Counted from the stretch's first letter, positions 55,011 to 63,687 are shown. The stretch is DNA of 64,000 nucleotides from Leptotrichia sp. HSP-342 (GCF_041199995.1 NZ_CP165646.1:1240001-1304000), one strand, 5' to 3'. A program made the numbers and translations. Notes: generated from the sequence alone by a model not told the origin.

Positions 55011-56069
55011 CTAAATTCTATTAGCAATCTCAGTTCCCATTTCATCAGTTCCAACTTTCTGCATACCATCTGTATAAATATCAGCCGTTCTAAATCCTGC
55101 TTCTAGCACTTTTTCTACAGCTTTTTCTATTGCATCAGCCTCTTTTTGAAGATTAAATGAATATCTTAACATCATTACTGCCGAAAGTATTGTTGCTATC
55201 GGGTTTGCAATATTTTTTCCAGCTATATCAGGTGCTGAACCATGACTTGGCTCATAAAGTCCAACTTTTCCATCTCCAAGACTCGCTGATGGCAGCATTC
55301 CAAGTGATCCTGTAAGCATTGAAGCCTCATCTGACAAAATATCTCCAAACATATTTTCAGTCAAAATTACGTCAAATTGTCTAGGATTGGCAATCAGCTG
55401 CATTGCGGCATTATCCACATACATGTGCGAAACTTCTACTTCTGGATAATCTTTTGAAATTTCCTCCACTACTTTTCTCCACAATTTTGAAGTATCCAAA
55501 ACATTGTGTTTATCTACACTCGTAAGTTTTTTATTTCTAAGTTTTGCAATTTCAAATGCTTTTTTCGCAATTCTTTCAATTTCAAATCTTGTGTAAGGAA
55601 GTGTATCAAACGCCTTTTCATCAGAATATTCCCTATGCCCAAAATAAAGCCCTCCAGTAAGTTCCCTTACTATCATCACATCAAGTCCATCTCCAATTAT
55701 TTCTTCCTTCAAAGGACTCGCACTTTTTAACGATTTAAACAAAATAGCAGGACGTAAATTCGTATAAACTCCAAGTTCCTTCCTAATTGCAAGAAGCCCT
55801 CTCTCAGGACGTTTCTCAGGCTCAATATTATCCCATTTAGGCCCACCAATAGCCCCAAGCAAAATAGCATCACTATTTTTACAAACTTCCACAGTTTCAC
55901 TTGACAAAGGAACTCCATACTTATCCACAGACTCCCCTCCAAGATACCCCCGAACATACTCAAATTGATGTCCAAACTTCTCTCCAACCTTGTCCAAAAC
56001 CTTTATCGCCTCAGCCACTATTTCCGGCCCAATTCCATCTCCATTTAATACTGCAATTTTATAGTTCAT
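55011..56069 (-). CDS. leuB: 3-isopropylmalate dehydrogenase LeuB
   Basis: LeuB oxidises and decarboxylates 3-isopropylmalate in leucine synthesis. The 352-aa protein shows the start [20 protein letters not shown], substrate arginines in [20 protein letters not shown] and [11 protein letters not shown], and the metal/NAD segment [55 protein letters not shown] and [10 protein letters not shown] follow. leuD lies 7 kb upstream at 63014; accessory genes fill the gap. Confidence 0.97.
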   Translation of the reverse strand: MNYKIAVLNGDGIGPEIVAEAIKVLDKVGEKFGHQFEYVRGYLGGESVDKYGVPLSSETVEVCKNSDAILLGAIGGPKWDNIEPEKRPERGLLAIRKELGVYTNLRPAILFKSLKSASPLKEEIIGDGLDVMIVRELTGGLYFGHREYSDEKAFDTLPYTRFEIERIAKKAFEIAKLRNKKLTSVDKHNVLDTSKLWRKVVEEISKDYPEVEVSHMYVDNAAMQLIANPRQFDVILTENMFGDILSDEASMLTGSLGMLPSASLGDGKVGLYEPSHGSAPDIAGKNIANPIATILSAVMMLRYSFNLQKEADAIEKAVEKVLEAGFRTADIYTDGMQKVGTDEMGTEIANRI

Positions 56070-56116
56070 TTTCGCACTTCCTTTCTAAATTCTTTATATC
56101 ATCTTTTTTAACTTTT

Positions 56117-56566
56117 TTATTCAAAATTTTTCCATTTTAAATTATTAAATAAAATCTCCACTCTTCTATTATGATATTTTCCTATATCTGTTTCATTTTT
56201 ATCAACTGGATCATCTTCTCCTTTACCACTTATTTCTCCAATTGAAATAGTATCTTTTAAACCAAGCTCTCTAAGTATTCTAGCAACATTTCTAGCTCTT
56301 ATAAACGATAATTTTTGATTATATTTCTTTGTCCCAGTTGAATCAGTATGTCCTACGAAATCTACAGTTCCACTTTTTCCAAATTTATTTAAAATATTTA
56401 CAATTTCTTTAAGATCAAATATCTGATACTCAGTTATTATTCTCCCATCAACTTTAAAACCTCTTATAACACACTTTTTCTCCTCTCTATTGCAAGGTAC
56501 TACTAATGTTGTTGAAAAAGAGATATTCACAATTGTAAATATACAAAATAAAATAAACTTTTTCAT
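56117..56566 (-). CDS. OmpA-like C-terminal domain protein, 149 aa
   Basis: A signal peptide (KKFILFCIFTIVNISFS) is followed by an OmpA-type domain: GFKVDGRIITEYQIFDLKEI, VDFVGHTDSTGTKKYNQKLS, RARNVARILRELGLKD and EISGKGEDDPVDKNETDIGK YHNRRVEI. In OmpA, Asp/Arg positions here bind diaminopimelate; Asp and Arg are present. It lacks an N-terminal barrel. It is a shorter paralogue of the gene at 56697, and both are preceded by matching yafQ-like sequence. Confidence 0.85.
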   Translation of the reverse strand: MKKFILFCIFTIVNISFSTTLVVPCNREEKKCVIRGFKVDGRIITEYQIFDLKEIVNILNKFGKSGTVDFVGHTDSTGTKKYNQKLSFIRARNVARILRELGLKDTISIGEISGKGEDDPVDKNETDIGKYHNRRVEILFNNLKWKNFE

Positions 56567-56579
56567 AAAATTCCTCCAA

Positions 56580-56672
56580 TTTAAAGCAAATCCGAATGTG
56601 TCCTAGTTCTCAACAATGTCAAAACCAAAATATTTTTTTCAATTTTATAAATTAAGAGCCAATCAGGCTAAA
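56580..56672 (-). pseudogene. Fragment duplicated from the yafQ 3' end
   Basis: Bases 56580-56672 (AAAGCAAATCCGAATGTGTC, then AATATTTTTTTCAATTTTAT and AGCCAATCAGGCT) match the yafQ 3' end and its downstream sequence at about 57491-57582. The frame is broken (Arg/Thr end RTGTHSDLF degraded to ...TRTHSDLL). It shows that the OmpA-like gene and yafQ end were duplicated in tandem. Confidence 0.75.
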
Positions 56673-56696
56673 AAAATTTTTTAAAATATAAGAAAA

Positions 56697-57482
56697 TTAT
56701 TCATCTTCCAATTGATTTTTTAGTTCCTTAAGTAAACTTAAATTAAAATTTTTTTCAACTACATTTTTTACAATAATTTCAACTCTTCTATTATTATATC
56801 TTTCTACTATTGTATCGTTACTATCCATCGCATTTTCAGAGCCTTTTCCCAAAACTTTTACAATTCGCATTTCATCTTTTAAACCATTTTCACGAAATAA
56901 TTGTGCAAGTCTTTTAGCTCTTTCCAATGATAATTTTTTATTTTCTGTATTATCATTATATCCGATAAATTCCAAATCTGCACTTTCATAAAGTTTATTC
57001 CAAATTTTTCTAACAATGCCTTTCATTCTATTTCGTTCAAACTCATTTAAATCTTTACCATTTTCTTTAAATCCTCTAATTGAAATTTTCAGCTCACCTT
57101 TGGTATCTTCCATTGGAATATCCCAAGCCAAATCGTCCATAACCATCGGATCACTCATAAATGGAAATTTTTCCAAAATCTTCAAATTTTTTTCAGCTTT
57201 TTTAGAACCATTTTGGATTGCCATTTTATAATACTTTTCAGCTTGTTCAGTTTGATCATTTTTAGCATAAAAATTTGCTAAATTATTCATTGCTTTTACA
57301 TCACCATTTTCAATTTTTTCTTCAAATTCTTTGATTTTTTTATAATACCCTTTAAAATCAAAATCTGTCATTGAATATCCAGAGATGTTTCCTTTTGAAT
57401 CATTAAATTCTTTGATATTTCCATCTTGAGAAAATAAATTTATCAAAAGTAATAACTGATAAAATAAAATAATTTTTTTCAT
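56697..57482 (-). CDS. Sel1-repeat and OmpA-like C-terminal domain protein, 261 aa
   Basis: A signal peptide (KKIILFYQLLLLINLFS) precedes one or two Sel1-like repeats (MNNLANFYAKNDQTEQAEKY, YKMAIQNGSKKAEKNLKI). The OmpA-type domain follows: ISIRGFKENGKDLNEFERNR, ADLEFIGYNDNTENKKLSLE, RAKRLAQLFRENGLKDEMRI and VLGKGSENAMDSNDTIVERY NNRRVEII. Peptidoglycan binding is likely for the fold. It is a longer paralogue of 56117-56566, next to it. It lies downstream of yafQ by 14 bases. Confidence 0.85.
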   Translation of the reverse strand: MKKIILFYQLLLLINLFSQDGNIKEFNDSKGNISGYSMTDFDFKGYYKKIKEFEEKIENGDVKAMNNLANFYAKNDQTEQAEKYYKMAIQNGSKKAEKNLKILEKFPFMSDPMVMDDLAWDIPMEDTKGELKISIRGFKENGKDLNEFERNRMKGIVRKIWNKLYESADLEFIGYNDNTENKKLSLERAKRLAQLFRENGLKDEMRIVKVLGKGSENAMDSNDTIVERYNNRRVEIIVKNVVEKNFNLSLLKELKNQLEDE

Positions 57483-57496
57483 AAAATTTCTCCAAC

Positions 57497-57775
57497 TTAA
57501 AACAAATCCGAATGTGTCCCTGTTCTTGACAACGTTAAAACCAAAATATTTTTTTCAATTTTATAAATCAAAAGCCAGTCAGGCTGAATATGACATTCTC
57601 TAAATCCTTTATAAACGCCAGTAAGATAATGATCTCTATATTTTTCAGGCAAAATTTCACTGTCAGATAATTTATTAATAATCTGTGCCAGTAATGTTAA
57701 ATCATATTTTCTTTTCTTCAATTTTTTTAAGTCCTTATCAAACCTTTTGGTTGTCTTTATTATCAATTTCATCAA
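57497..57775 (-). CDS. yafQ: YafQ-family mRNA interferase toxin (RelE superfamily)
   Basis: The 92-aa toxin has the YafQ fold pattern: MKLIIKTTKRFDKDLKKLKK, KYRDHYLTGVYKGFRECHIQ, PDWLLIYKIEKNILVLTLSR and the ending TGTHSDLF. The histidines and Asp in HIQPDWLLIY and in TGTHSDLF fit YafQ's catalytic set. Its start directly follows the antitoxin stop (57776), so the pair is coupled. A truncated copy of its 3' end lies at 56580-56672. Confidence 0.93.
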   Translation of the reverse strand: MMKLIIKTTKRFDKDLKKLKKRKYDLTLLAQIINKLSDSEILPEKYRDHYLTGVYKGFRECHIQPDWLLIYKIEKNILVLTLSRTGTHSDLF

Positions 57776-58048
57776 CTAAACCCCTAAATCCTCAAATAAT
57801 TCTTCGGCACTTTTATACCCTTTTCTCTCAATTTTACCACTTAAAATATCTTCAGTTTCCTGCATTGCCTTTAAAGTTTCTCCATTTGGAACTTTCAACT
57901 CAAACGGAATCCCCTGCTCCAAAATACATTTCTTCAAAAATAAATTCATAGCAGTACTCATATTAAGCCCCATTTTTTTAAATAATGTTTCCGCTTCTTT
58001 TTTCACATTTTCATCAACTCTAGCTGTTACTGTAGCCATTTTTACCAC
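57776..58048 (-). CDS. dinJ: RelB/DinJ-family antitoxin
   Basis: The 90-aa antitoxin has an N-terminal ribbon-helix-helix of the RelB/DinJ type (TATVTARVDENVKKEAETLF, KKMGLNMSTAMNLFLKKCIL) and a longer C-terminal tail (PFELKVPNGETLKAMQETED) that should wrap the toxin. An AAAGGAGTGGT ribosome site precedes the ATG. It should autoregulate its promoter at the 22-bp palindrome just upstream. Confidence 0.94.
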   Translation of the reverse strand: MVKMATVTARVDENVKKEAETLFKKMGLNMSTAMNLFLKKCILEQGIPFELKVPNGETLKAMQETEDILSGKIERKGYKSAEELFEDLGV

Positions 58049-58051
58049 TCC

Positions 58052-58073
58052 TTTGTAATACTTTTGTTATACA
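58052..58073. promoter_or_regulatory. Candidate operator of the DinJ-YafQ operon
   Basis: TTGTAATAC, TTTT and GTTATACAA form an imperfect 22-bp palindrome, placed between the -10 and the dinJ start. That is the usual position for antitoxin autorepression. Confidence 0.55.
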
Positions 58074-58077
58074 ACGT

Positions 58078-58106
58078 AATTATATTATTAAATAGTGTAA
58101 AAATCA
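58078..58106 (-). promoter_or_regulatory. Promoter of the DinJ-YafQ operon
   Basis: On the minus strand: TTGATT (58101-58106), 17-base spacer, TATAAT (58078-58083). The transcript would start inside the palindrome at 58052-58073. Confidence 0.65.
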
Positions 58107-58159
58107 ACCTCATATATTAAATTATTTATATTTTCATAAAAAAACTCTAACTCAGTAAA

Positions 58160-59125
58160 TTAATTTGATTTTCCCATAATGCTATTATAATCATCAACTA
58201 GATTCCCATATTCTCTCAAAACGTTGTTAGGCATACCTTCTGTACTTTCTGTCATCCAAGGCTGTTTAATTTCTCCAGGATTGGCTGGGTGCTTTCTTTC
58301 TATTCTTGAAATAAATGAAGCTATAGAAGCCCTGTAACTCGCAAGACTACGTTGGAACGTTGTAAACTCTTCAGCTCTAAATTTCTCTTTTTTTAACTGT
58401 TTTTCATCCTTTATCAGCTTCTGAAGATTATTTGAAGTTTCTACTATTTTTTGCTGTATTGGCTTTAACTTTGTTAAGTCGCCTTGAGTATAGTTTGCTG
58501 TATTCAAATTTTGATTTTTCATTTCTCCAATAAAATTTTTAGACTCATTTATTAGTACAAGCATATTATACTTTATCAAACTATTGTCTTTCTTATATTT
58601 GTTCAAGCTGCTTTCAAAATTTTCCTTTTCCCGTACCACAAGCGCAGCTCCAAATTCATTATCAAGTTTTTCATATTTTTTTATAATCGCAAGAAATTTG
58701 GTATGTAACTCCTGTGCCTTTGCAAAATTATCACTTGTATAATCTTTTCCAGAATAATAATTATTCATATCATCTGTAACAATTTTTAATTCTTTCAATA
58801 CTGGCAGCAATTCCTTCGCCACCTTATCCAGATTTTCCATTTTATAATTTATAGAAATCCCTTTTTGAAGTTTCTCAATCGTACCTTCATTGACAGTTAT
58901 ATTTTTCACAGTTTCAGACTTTTTAATCTTCTCCGCTTCTCCTGCTTCCCTAAAATATTCAGAAATTCCTGCATTAATCTCTGACATATCATTATAGACA
59001 CTCGCATAATAATTAAACTTTCCAACATCTTTTAAGTCATTACCATTACTATCGCTATTTTTTTTACTCCCACAAGACATTACAAATGTTAATAACATAA
59101 TTAAAAACAGTATTTTTCTTTTCAT
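58160..59125 (-). CDS. YiiG/DUF3829-type lipoprotein
   Basis: A signal sequence with lipobox FVMSC (Cys18) starts a 321-aa, all-helical protein. Helices include ITVNEGTIEKLQKGISINYK, QELHTKFLAIIKKYEKLDNE and LKPIQQKIVETSNNLQKLIK. The layout fits the YiiG family (DUF3829), which are lipoproteins of unknown role, with the characteristic start of NYYASVYNDMSEINAGISEY. It lies downstream of small paralogous ORFs in the leuD-leuB cassette. Confidence 0.8.
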   Translation of the reverse strand: MKRKILFLIMLLTFVMSCGSKKNSDSNGNDLKDVGKFNYYASVYNDMSEINAGISEYFREAGEAEKIKKSETVKNITVNEGTIEKLQKGISINYKMENLDKVAKELLPVLKELKIVTDDMNNYYSGKDYTSDNFAKAQELHTKFLAIIKKYEKLDNEFGAALVVREKENFESSLNKYKKDNSLIKYNMLVLINESKNFIGEMKNQNLNTANYTQGDLTKLKPIQQKIVETSNNLQKLIKDEKQLKKEKFRAEEFTTFQRSLASYRASIASFISRIERKHPANPGEIKQPWMTESTEGMPNNVLREYGNLVDDYNSIMGKSN

Positions 59126-59181
59126 TAATTTTTCTCCATATCATAAATTTTATTTTTTCAGTCGTTTTCTTCATTATGAAG

Positions 59182-59628
59182 TTATATCAGTTTATTTTCT
59201 ATCAAATAATTTATATTTTCAGATATCCAACTTTTATTAAATCTAAAAAATTTCTCAATTCTAAAAACTTTACCTTCATTATCTAATTTAAAATATAATT
59301 TATATCTCATTATTTTTTTTACTAATTTTAAAACCTTCACTTTTTCCCGTGGGATTATTTTCCTCATTTTACCTATATTTGAAAGCTCCATTCCAGAAGA
59401 TATTTTAAATGTTACATCACACGAAAATATTTCTATATTATCTTTCTTAAACAAAACTATGATACTTCCTTTCAAATCCTTGTTAAAATCATAAAAAAGA
59501 TTTTTATCAAAAAATACTTTTACAAAATTGATTTCAGGAAAAAAACACAAATAATTCCTGTCATACTCAATATTATTTTCATTAAAATAATTTTCTATTA
59601 TTTTATTCCATTCTTTGATAGTTCGCAT
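59182..59628 (-). CDS. Hypothetical 148-aa protein, distant paralogue of 61108-61578
   Basis: No family recognised. A helical start (TIKEWNKIIENYFNENNIEY) is followed by a strand-rich core (KGSIIVLFKKDNIEIFSCDV) and an ending FNKSWISENINYLIENKLI. The ORF at 61108 has the same layout: EEYFKQNGIEYHKNCIYGI, YILFKENEILFFEIGML, TWWMQNRNNLIESGYF. Both look like PH-type proteins, but that is only a pattern impression. Confidence 0.6.
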   Translation of the reverse strand: MRTIKEWNKIIENYFNENNIEYDRNYLCFFPEINFVKVFFDKNLFYDFNKDLKGSIIVLFKKDNIEIFSCDVTFKISSGMELSNIGKMRKIIPREKVKVLKLVKKIMRYKLYFKLDNEGKVFRIEKFFRFNKSWISENINYLIENKLI

Positions 59629-59641
59629 AATTTTTTATCTC

Positions 59642-59927
59642 CTAGTCATCTGAAAATTTTTTGTTAAATCCAAGCATACTGCAACTCATAGCACTTTCTA
59701 TAATAATTCCCTTTAACTGAAGTTTCAATATTTTTATTTCTTCTAAAATTCCGATTACAGCTTTTTTTGTAAAACTGATAAGATCTCTTACACCAGCCAC
59801 TTCTTCTCCAGCTGACTAATTCTCCATTTTTTACAAACACATCAAACGGTAAATCTTTTGAACTTATTTTAGAGAATTTTTCTTTTTCTCTCTTTCTATA
59901 CTCAATTCCTTTTGACCACATAAACAT
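59642..59927 (-). pseudogene. Small ORF with an apparent frameshift
   Basis: From ATG 59927 the frame reads MFMWSKGIEYRKREKEKFSK, FDVFVKNGELVSWRRSG and then becomes basic and Cys-rich. A shift into the next frame at about 59815 gives a more protein-like EEVAGVRDLISFTKKAVIGI, LEEIKILKLQLKGIIIESAM and SCSMLGFNKKFSDD to a stop at 59642. I think it is a frameshifted gene of unknown family. An unbroken 87-aa frame also exists. Confidence 0.4.
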
Positions 59928-60047
59928 CTCCTTTTTTAGATTATTCTCAAAACTTAAAATTTATTTTATAACTCACATCCTCTGCTTTTACATCCACAAT
60001 TTCTCAATTTTTCATTTTCAATCAAATTTCTGAAATCAAATTATCTG

Positions 60048-61085
60048 CTATTTAACAATCCCTTTTGAAATCACATCCAAATCCCCATTGCTAAACTGAA
60101 TATTCGTTTTTGCTCCTGTATCAGCCAAGATTTTCTGTGCAATCATTGTTGTCAACGGATAAATAATGTTAAAATGGTTTCCACCAATTATTTCATATGA
60201 TTTAAATGGAATCTGATATTTATCTGCAACTTTTTGCATAACTCTGTAAACTGGCTGACTGTCATCTTTTCCCTCAAAATGAAATGTTGGAGCTGTGATT
60301 GAACGCATATATCTTAATGATGAACGAACCGCTATTTCTCTAGGGTTTGTTCTATCAAATGGAGGATTCATTCCAGCGTAGTCATATTTTTCTAATGACA
60401 TAAGTTCTGTTGCCGCTCCCATTGCAAAAACTGCTCTAAATCCTTTCGAATATTCACTTAATAATACTGCTTTTGTCCCACCTGTACTATGCCCAACAAG
60501 ATAAATTCTATTTGGATCAACATAAGGCAGTGAAGCGACATACTTTCTAGCTTCTTCTAAATCTTCAATTTCTCCATAAAACATCTCAAATTTACCAGGA
60601 TTGTTATTTTCAGCACGTGCACTTGGGACAAATAGAACAAATTCATCTCTTTTAAATGCATCTGCTCTTTGATAATTATCTTTTGGAGCCTCTTTTCCCC
60701 AGATTTCCATTGTTCCACCAAATCCACCATTTAAATACATTATTACCGGATACTTTTTACCATCATTTTTTGGGGTGATATATCCTTCCATTTCTCCAAT
60801 TTTAGTTGGATATTTTACTAATTCCACTCCACTATCTTTAGGCGGTACAGCCAATTTTCCGTCTGGTACAAATTCCGACTGGCCTTCAATCAAAGTTGTC
60901 TTAAAATTTTTATGTGCTTCTTCCAAAGTTTCACCATATATTTCAACTCCAAAACTGTCATCAATTTGTTTACTATTTTTCTCACTCTTTTGAACTTCTG
61001 TATTTGCATTTGAATTTTTGCCTCCGTTCCCGCAAGATACTACAAAAGTTGCTAAAATTAACAATAAAAGTAATATTTTTTTCAT
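60048..61085 (-). CDS. Alpha/beta-hydrolase lipoprotein
   Basis: Lipobox FVVSC (Cys18) makes this an envelope lipoprotein. The catalytic fold shows MYLNGGFGGTMEIWG (oxyanion loop), VDPNRIYLVGHSTGGTKAVL with nucleophile Ser200, FEGKDDSQPVYRVMQ (acid) and IGGNHFNIIYP (His near residue 313), a full triad. It resembles S9 prolyl-oligopeptidase or dienelactone-hydrolase-like enzymes. Substrate is unknown. Confidence 0.88.
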   Translation of the reverse strand: MKKILLLLLILATFVVSCGNGGKNSNANTEVQKSEKNSKQIDDSFGVEIYGETLEEAHKNFKTTLIEGQSEFVPDGKLAVPPKDSGVELVKYPTKIGEMEGYITPKNDGKKYPVIMYLNGGFGGTMEIWGKEAPKDNYQRADAFKRDEFVLFVPSARAENNNPGKFEMFYGEIEDLEEARKYVASLPYVDPNRIYLVGHSTGGTKAVLLSEYSKGFRAVFAMGAATELMSLEKYDYAGMNPPFDRTNPREIAVRSSLRYMRSITAPTFHFEGKDDSQPVYRVMQKVADKYQIPFKSYEIIGGNHFNIIYPLTTMIAQKILADTGAKTNIQFSNGDLDVISKGIVK

Positions 61086-61107
61086 AAATCCACCTTTCTT
61101 TTTTTAT

Positions 61108-61578
61108 TTATTGTTCCAACATTCTTCTTTTGCCCACTCTTTCAGCCAATTTTTCAAAGTATCCACTTTCAATCAAGTTATTTCTATTCTGCATCCACCA
61201 TGTCTTTCCATTAATTTGGGCAAAATTTATTATTTCTTTTTTTATTTTATCCCCAACTCTTACTGATATTGTCAATTTATAGTTTAAGATTCCTTTTTTT
61301 AAATCAATTTTTTCTATATCATCAACATCTATTCTTGTTAAAAGTCCTTTAATTCCACCAAGCATTCCAATTTCGAAAAACAATATTTCATTCTCCTTAA
61401 AAAGTATATAACACGGCTTCATTCCTGCTTTCATAATCAATCCAATAAGTCCCATCATCAAAAATGAATTCAAATTTCTTTCTCTTTTAATACCATAAAT
61501 ACAATTTTTATGATATTCTATCCCATTTTGCTTGAAATATTCTTCTACTTTCAACTGTTCTTTTGATTTTTCTGCCAT
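61108..61578 (-). CDS. Hypothetical 156-aa protein with a hydrophobic hairpin
   Basis: No family recognised. It has a helical start (KEQLKVEEYFKQNGIEYHKN), a short hydrophobic stretch (FLMMGLIGLIMKAGMKPCYI) and a strand-rich core (ILNYKLTISVRVGDKIKKEI), ending TWWMQNRNNLIESGYF. It is a distant paralogue of 59182-59628. Co-directional genes on both sides suggest it belongs to the leuD-leuB cassette. Confidence 0.6.
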   Translation of the reverse strand: MAEKSKEQLKVEEYFKQNGIEYHKNCIYGIKRERNLNSFLMMGLIGLIMKAGMKPCYILFKENEILFFEIGMLGGIKGLLTRIDVDDIEKIDLKKGILNYKLTISVRVGDKIKKEIINFAQINGKTWWMQNRNNLIESGYFEKLAERVGKRRMLEQ

Positions 61579-61615
61579 CTTTTAAATTTTCCTTTCTAAT
61601 TTTTATTCTATTATT

Positions 61616-62422
61616 TCAATAAACAACTTCTTCCTCAGCAATATCATTAACATAATTAACCTTTTTAGTCAATTTCCCATCCTCATCATAGAATTCCCAA
61701 ATTCCCTCTTTTTTCCCAGCTTTATAATTTCCAATTGCCGCTAATTTGTGATTCTTCTTATAATAAAGTTTTGTCAAGCCTTCTCTTCTTGATACAAAAA
61801 AACTACTAGCATCTGCATAACCTATTTTAAATTTTTCCCGAAGAATTGAAGAAAACTCGTCATTTAATTCTAAGTCAGTGACAAATTCAAAAAGATCATC
61901 AAAACTTGCAGCAAAAAATCCCTTATCAATATTCCCTTTTAACCAAATCCAGTTATCCCCCACAACTGTATAATCATCAGCTACTTCAAAATAAAAATTT
62001 CCTTCACTTGTTATCTGAATATTATCAACAAAAATATAATTTCTATACTTATCCAATGGAAATACTTTTGTTTTCCATATTCTTTCTGCTTCTTCTTTTG
62101 TAAAATCGTCTTTTAAAATTTCAAATAACATATCATAGCAAGTTGGATACTCTGGAAATACTCCATCATCAAAAAAATCATCATTCAGCACATCATAAAA
62201 ATACTTAACCATCGTATCTTTCACTTTTTTATTCCATTCATCCTGATTAAAATACAATTCTTCCAAAATTTTAAACATTTTTTCTTTTTCAAGTTCAACA
62301 TTATCATATTTTTTGGAAATTGTTAGACTTACTCGTATTTCTTCACCTTTCCAAATAACTTTCCCATACCATTCTTTAAAATAACTGCTATGTGAACTTT
62401 CTCGAAAATCCTGAATTTCCAT
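61616..62422 (-). CDS. DUF2262-like protein with a MORN-type C-terminal repeat
   Basis: The 268-aa protein has an N-terminal strand-helix part (YGKVIWKGEEIRVSLTISKK, FNQDEWNKKVKDTMVKYFYD), a DYTVVGDNWIWLKGNIDKGF middle and an ending NYKAGKKEGIWEFYDEDGKL that matches a MORN motif. The N-terminal half resembles DUF2262 and the ORF at 62457. Such proteins are thought to be in immunity-like islands. Assignment is by pattern only. Confidence 0.55.
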   Translation of the reverse strand: MEIQDFRESSHSSYFKEWYGKVIWKGEEIRVSLTISKKYDNVELEKEKMFKILEELYFNQDEWNKKVKDTMVKYFYDVLNDDFFDDGVFPEYPTCYDMLFEILKDDFTKEEAERIWKTKVFPLDKYRNYIFVDNIQITSEGNFYFEVADDYTVVGDNWIWLKGNIDKGFFAASFDDLFEFVTDLELNDEFSSILREKFKIGYADASSFFVSRREGLTKLYYKKNHKLAAIGNYKAGKKEGIWEFYDEDGKLTKKVNYVNDIAEEEVVY

Positions 62423-62456
62423 ATCTGATTTTCCTTTCTAAAAAAATTTAAGAAAG

Positions 62457-62996
62457 TTAGCCCATATAATACTCGTCTATTTCACCATTAAAATTACAAC
62501 AAGCATAAAACATTTTATCAACAAAAAATAATTTTTCATGCATAGCTATTGTAAAATTAGAATTTTCTTCTACCTCACTATAATCAATTATTATTTCCAT
62601 GTCTTCATTATCAAGCAACTTTTTAAATGCTTCTTTTGTTAAAAAATTATTCTTCATAATTTCTTCTGTATCTTCTTTTCCAATAATTTTAAGCAATTTT
62701 TTCTCCACTTCATCAATACTCTTTGTTTCATAATAAATTTCAGCATATTCTGGCTTTACCCATTCTTCTTCGTTAAACCAGTCAACAAATTCATCAGCAA
62801 ATATATTCTTACACTTTTTATCCCAATATTCTTTATTTTCTAAAATTTTTTCAACCATTTCTTCGACTTCTACTTCATCAAGTTCATCTTCGTCAATATC
62901 ATCTTCACCATTACAGTATAATTTCATCTCTATTTCGTGATTTATCCACATCACTTTACGAGTATACTCTCCATCTATGATTTCCCAATTTTTCAT
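62457..62996 (-). CDS. DUF2262-like protein, 179 aa, partial paralogue of 61616-62422
   Basis: The protein has YTRKVMWINHEIEMKLYCNG, an acidic tract (DDIDEDELDEVEVEEMVEKI), and ILENKEYWDKKCKNIFADEF, parallel to the N-terminal half of 61616-62422 (WKGEEIRV..., QDEWNKKVKDTM...). The end HEKLFFVDKMFYACCNFNGE IDEYYMG fits the same pattern. It ends 34 bases before its paralogue. Function unknown. Confidence 0.55.
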   Translation of the reverse strand: MKNWEIIDGEYTRKVMWINHEIEMKLYCNGEDDIDEDELDEVEVEEMVEKILENKEYWDKKCKNIFADEFVDWFNEEEWVKPEYAEIYYETKSIDEVEKKLLKIIGKEDTEEIMKNNFLTKEAFKKLLDNEDMEIIIDYSEVEENSNFTIAMHEKLFFVDKMFYACCNFNGEIDEYYMG

Positions 62997-63013
62997 TTTT
63001 ACTCCTTTTTTGA

Positions 63014-63604
63014 CTACTTATGATTCTCCTCATACTTCCTAATCTCATCTTCATGTTCCAATGTCAATCCAATCGAATCAAGCCCTTTCAGTAATCTCTG
63101 TTTCCAGCTTTCCTCCAGCTCAAAGAAATAATCTTTCCCATTTGCTGTCAGCTTGTTATTTTCCAAATCAACTACCACTTTAGCATCCCCAGGAAGTTTA
63201 GCCAGTTCCAGTCTATCAGCTTCTGGCAAAGTTATTGGCAAATGTCCGTTATTTAGCCAGTTCATGTAGAATATTCCTGAATACCCTCCTGCAACAATTA
63301 CATGAAATCCATAATCCTGCAATGCCCAAGCCGCATGTTCCCTGCTCGAACCGCACCCAAAATTATCTCCTGTAATCAAAATTGTTCCTGTCTTATATTC
63401 AGGCTTGTTTAAATTAAAATCCATATTATCTGTTCTGTCCTCATTGTATCTCCACTCATCAAACACATATTGCCCAAATCCTGTTTTTTCGATACTTTTT
63501 AAATATTGTTTTGGAATTAATTGATCCGTGTCAATATTGTCATTCATTATTGGAACGATTGTTCCTTCATATTTTGTAAATGGTTTCATTTTTTTCTCCT
63601 TCAT
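63014..63604 (-). CDS. leuD: 3-isopropylmalate dehydratase small subunit LeuD
   Basis: LeuD forms isopropylmalate isomerase with LeuC. The 196-aa protein has GTIVPIMNDNIDTDQLIPKQ, ITGDNFGCGSSREHAAWALQ (the conserved substrate loop), YGFHVIVAGGYSGIFYMNWL and NNGHLPITLPEADRL. leuC is not in the window, and leuB is 7 kb downstream. It is 17 bases upstream of the first cassette gene. Confidence 0.97.
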   Translation of the reverse strand: MKEKKMKPFTKYEGTIVPIMNDNIDTDQLIPKQYLKSIEKTGFGQYVFDEWRYNEDRTDNMDFNLNKPEYKTGTILITGDNFGCGSSREHAAWALQDYGFHVIVAGGYSGIFYMNWLNNGHLPITLPEADRLELAKLPGDAKVVVDLENNKLTANGKDYFFELEESWKQRLLKGLDSIGLTLEHEDEIRKYEENHK

Positions 63605-63687
63605 TTTTTATATATAAAAATTCTATTTTTAACTAATTTTTAAAAGAGTTTTTCAATTTATCTTTTATCCCTTTTTTGATTAAATTT

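Noticed and set aside
55727..55987. 86-aa frame inside leuB
   Set aside because: Out of frame with a fully conserved LeuB; a shadow frame.
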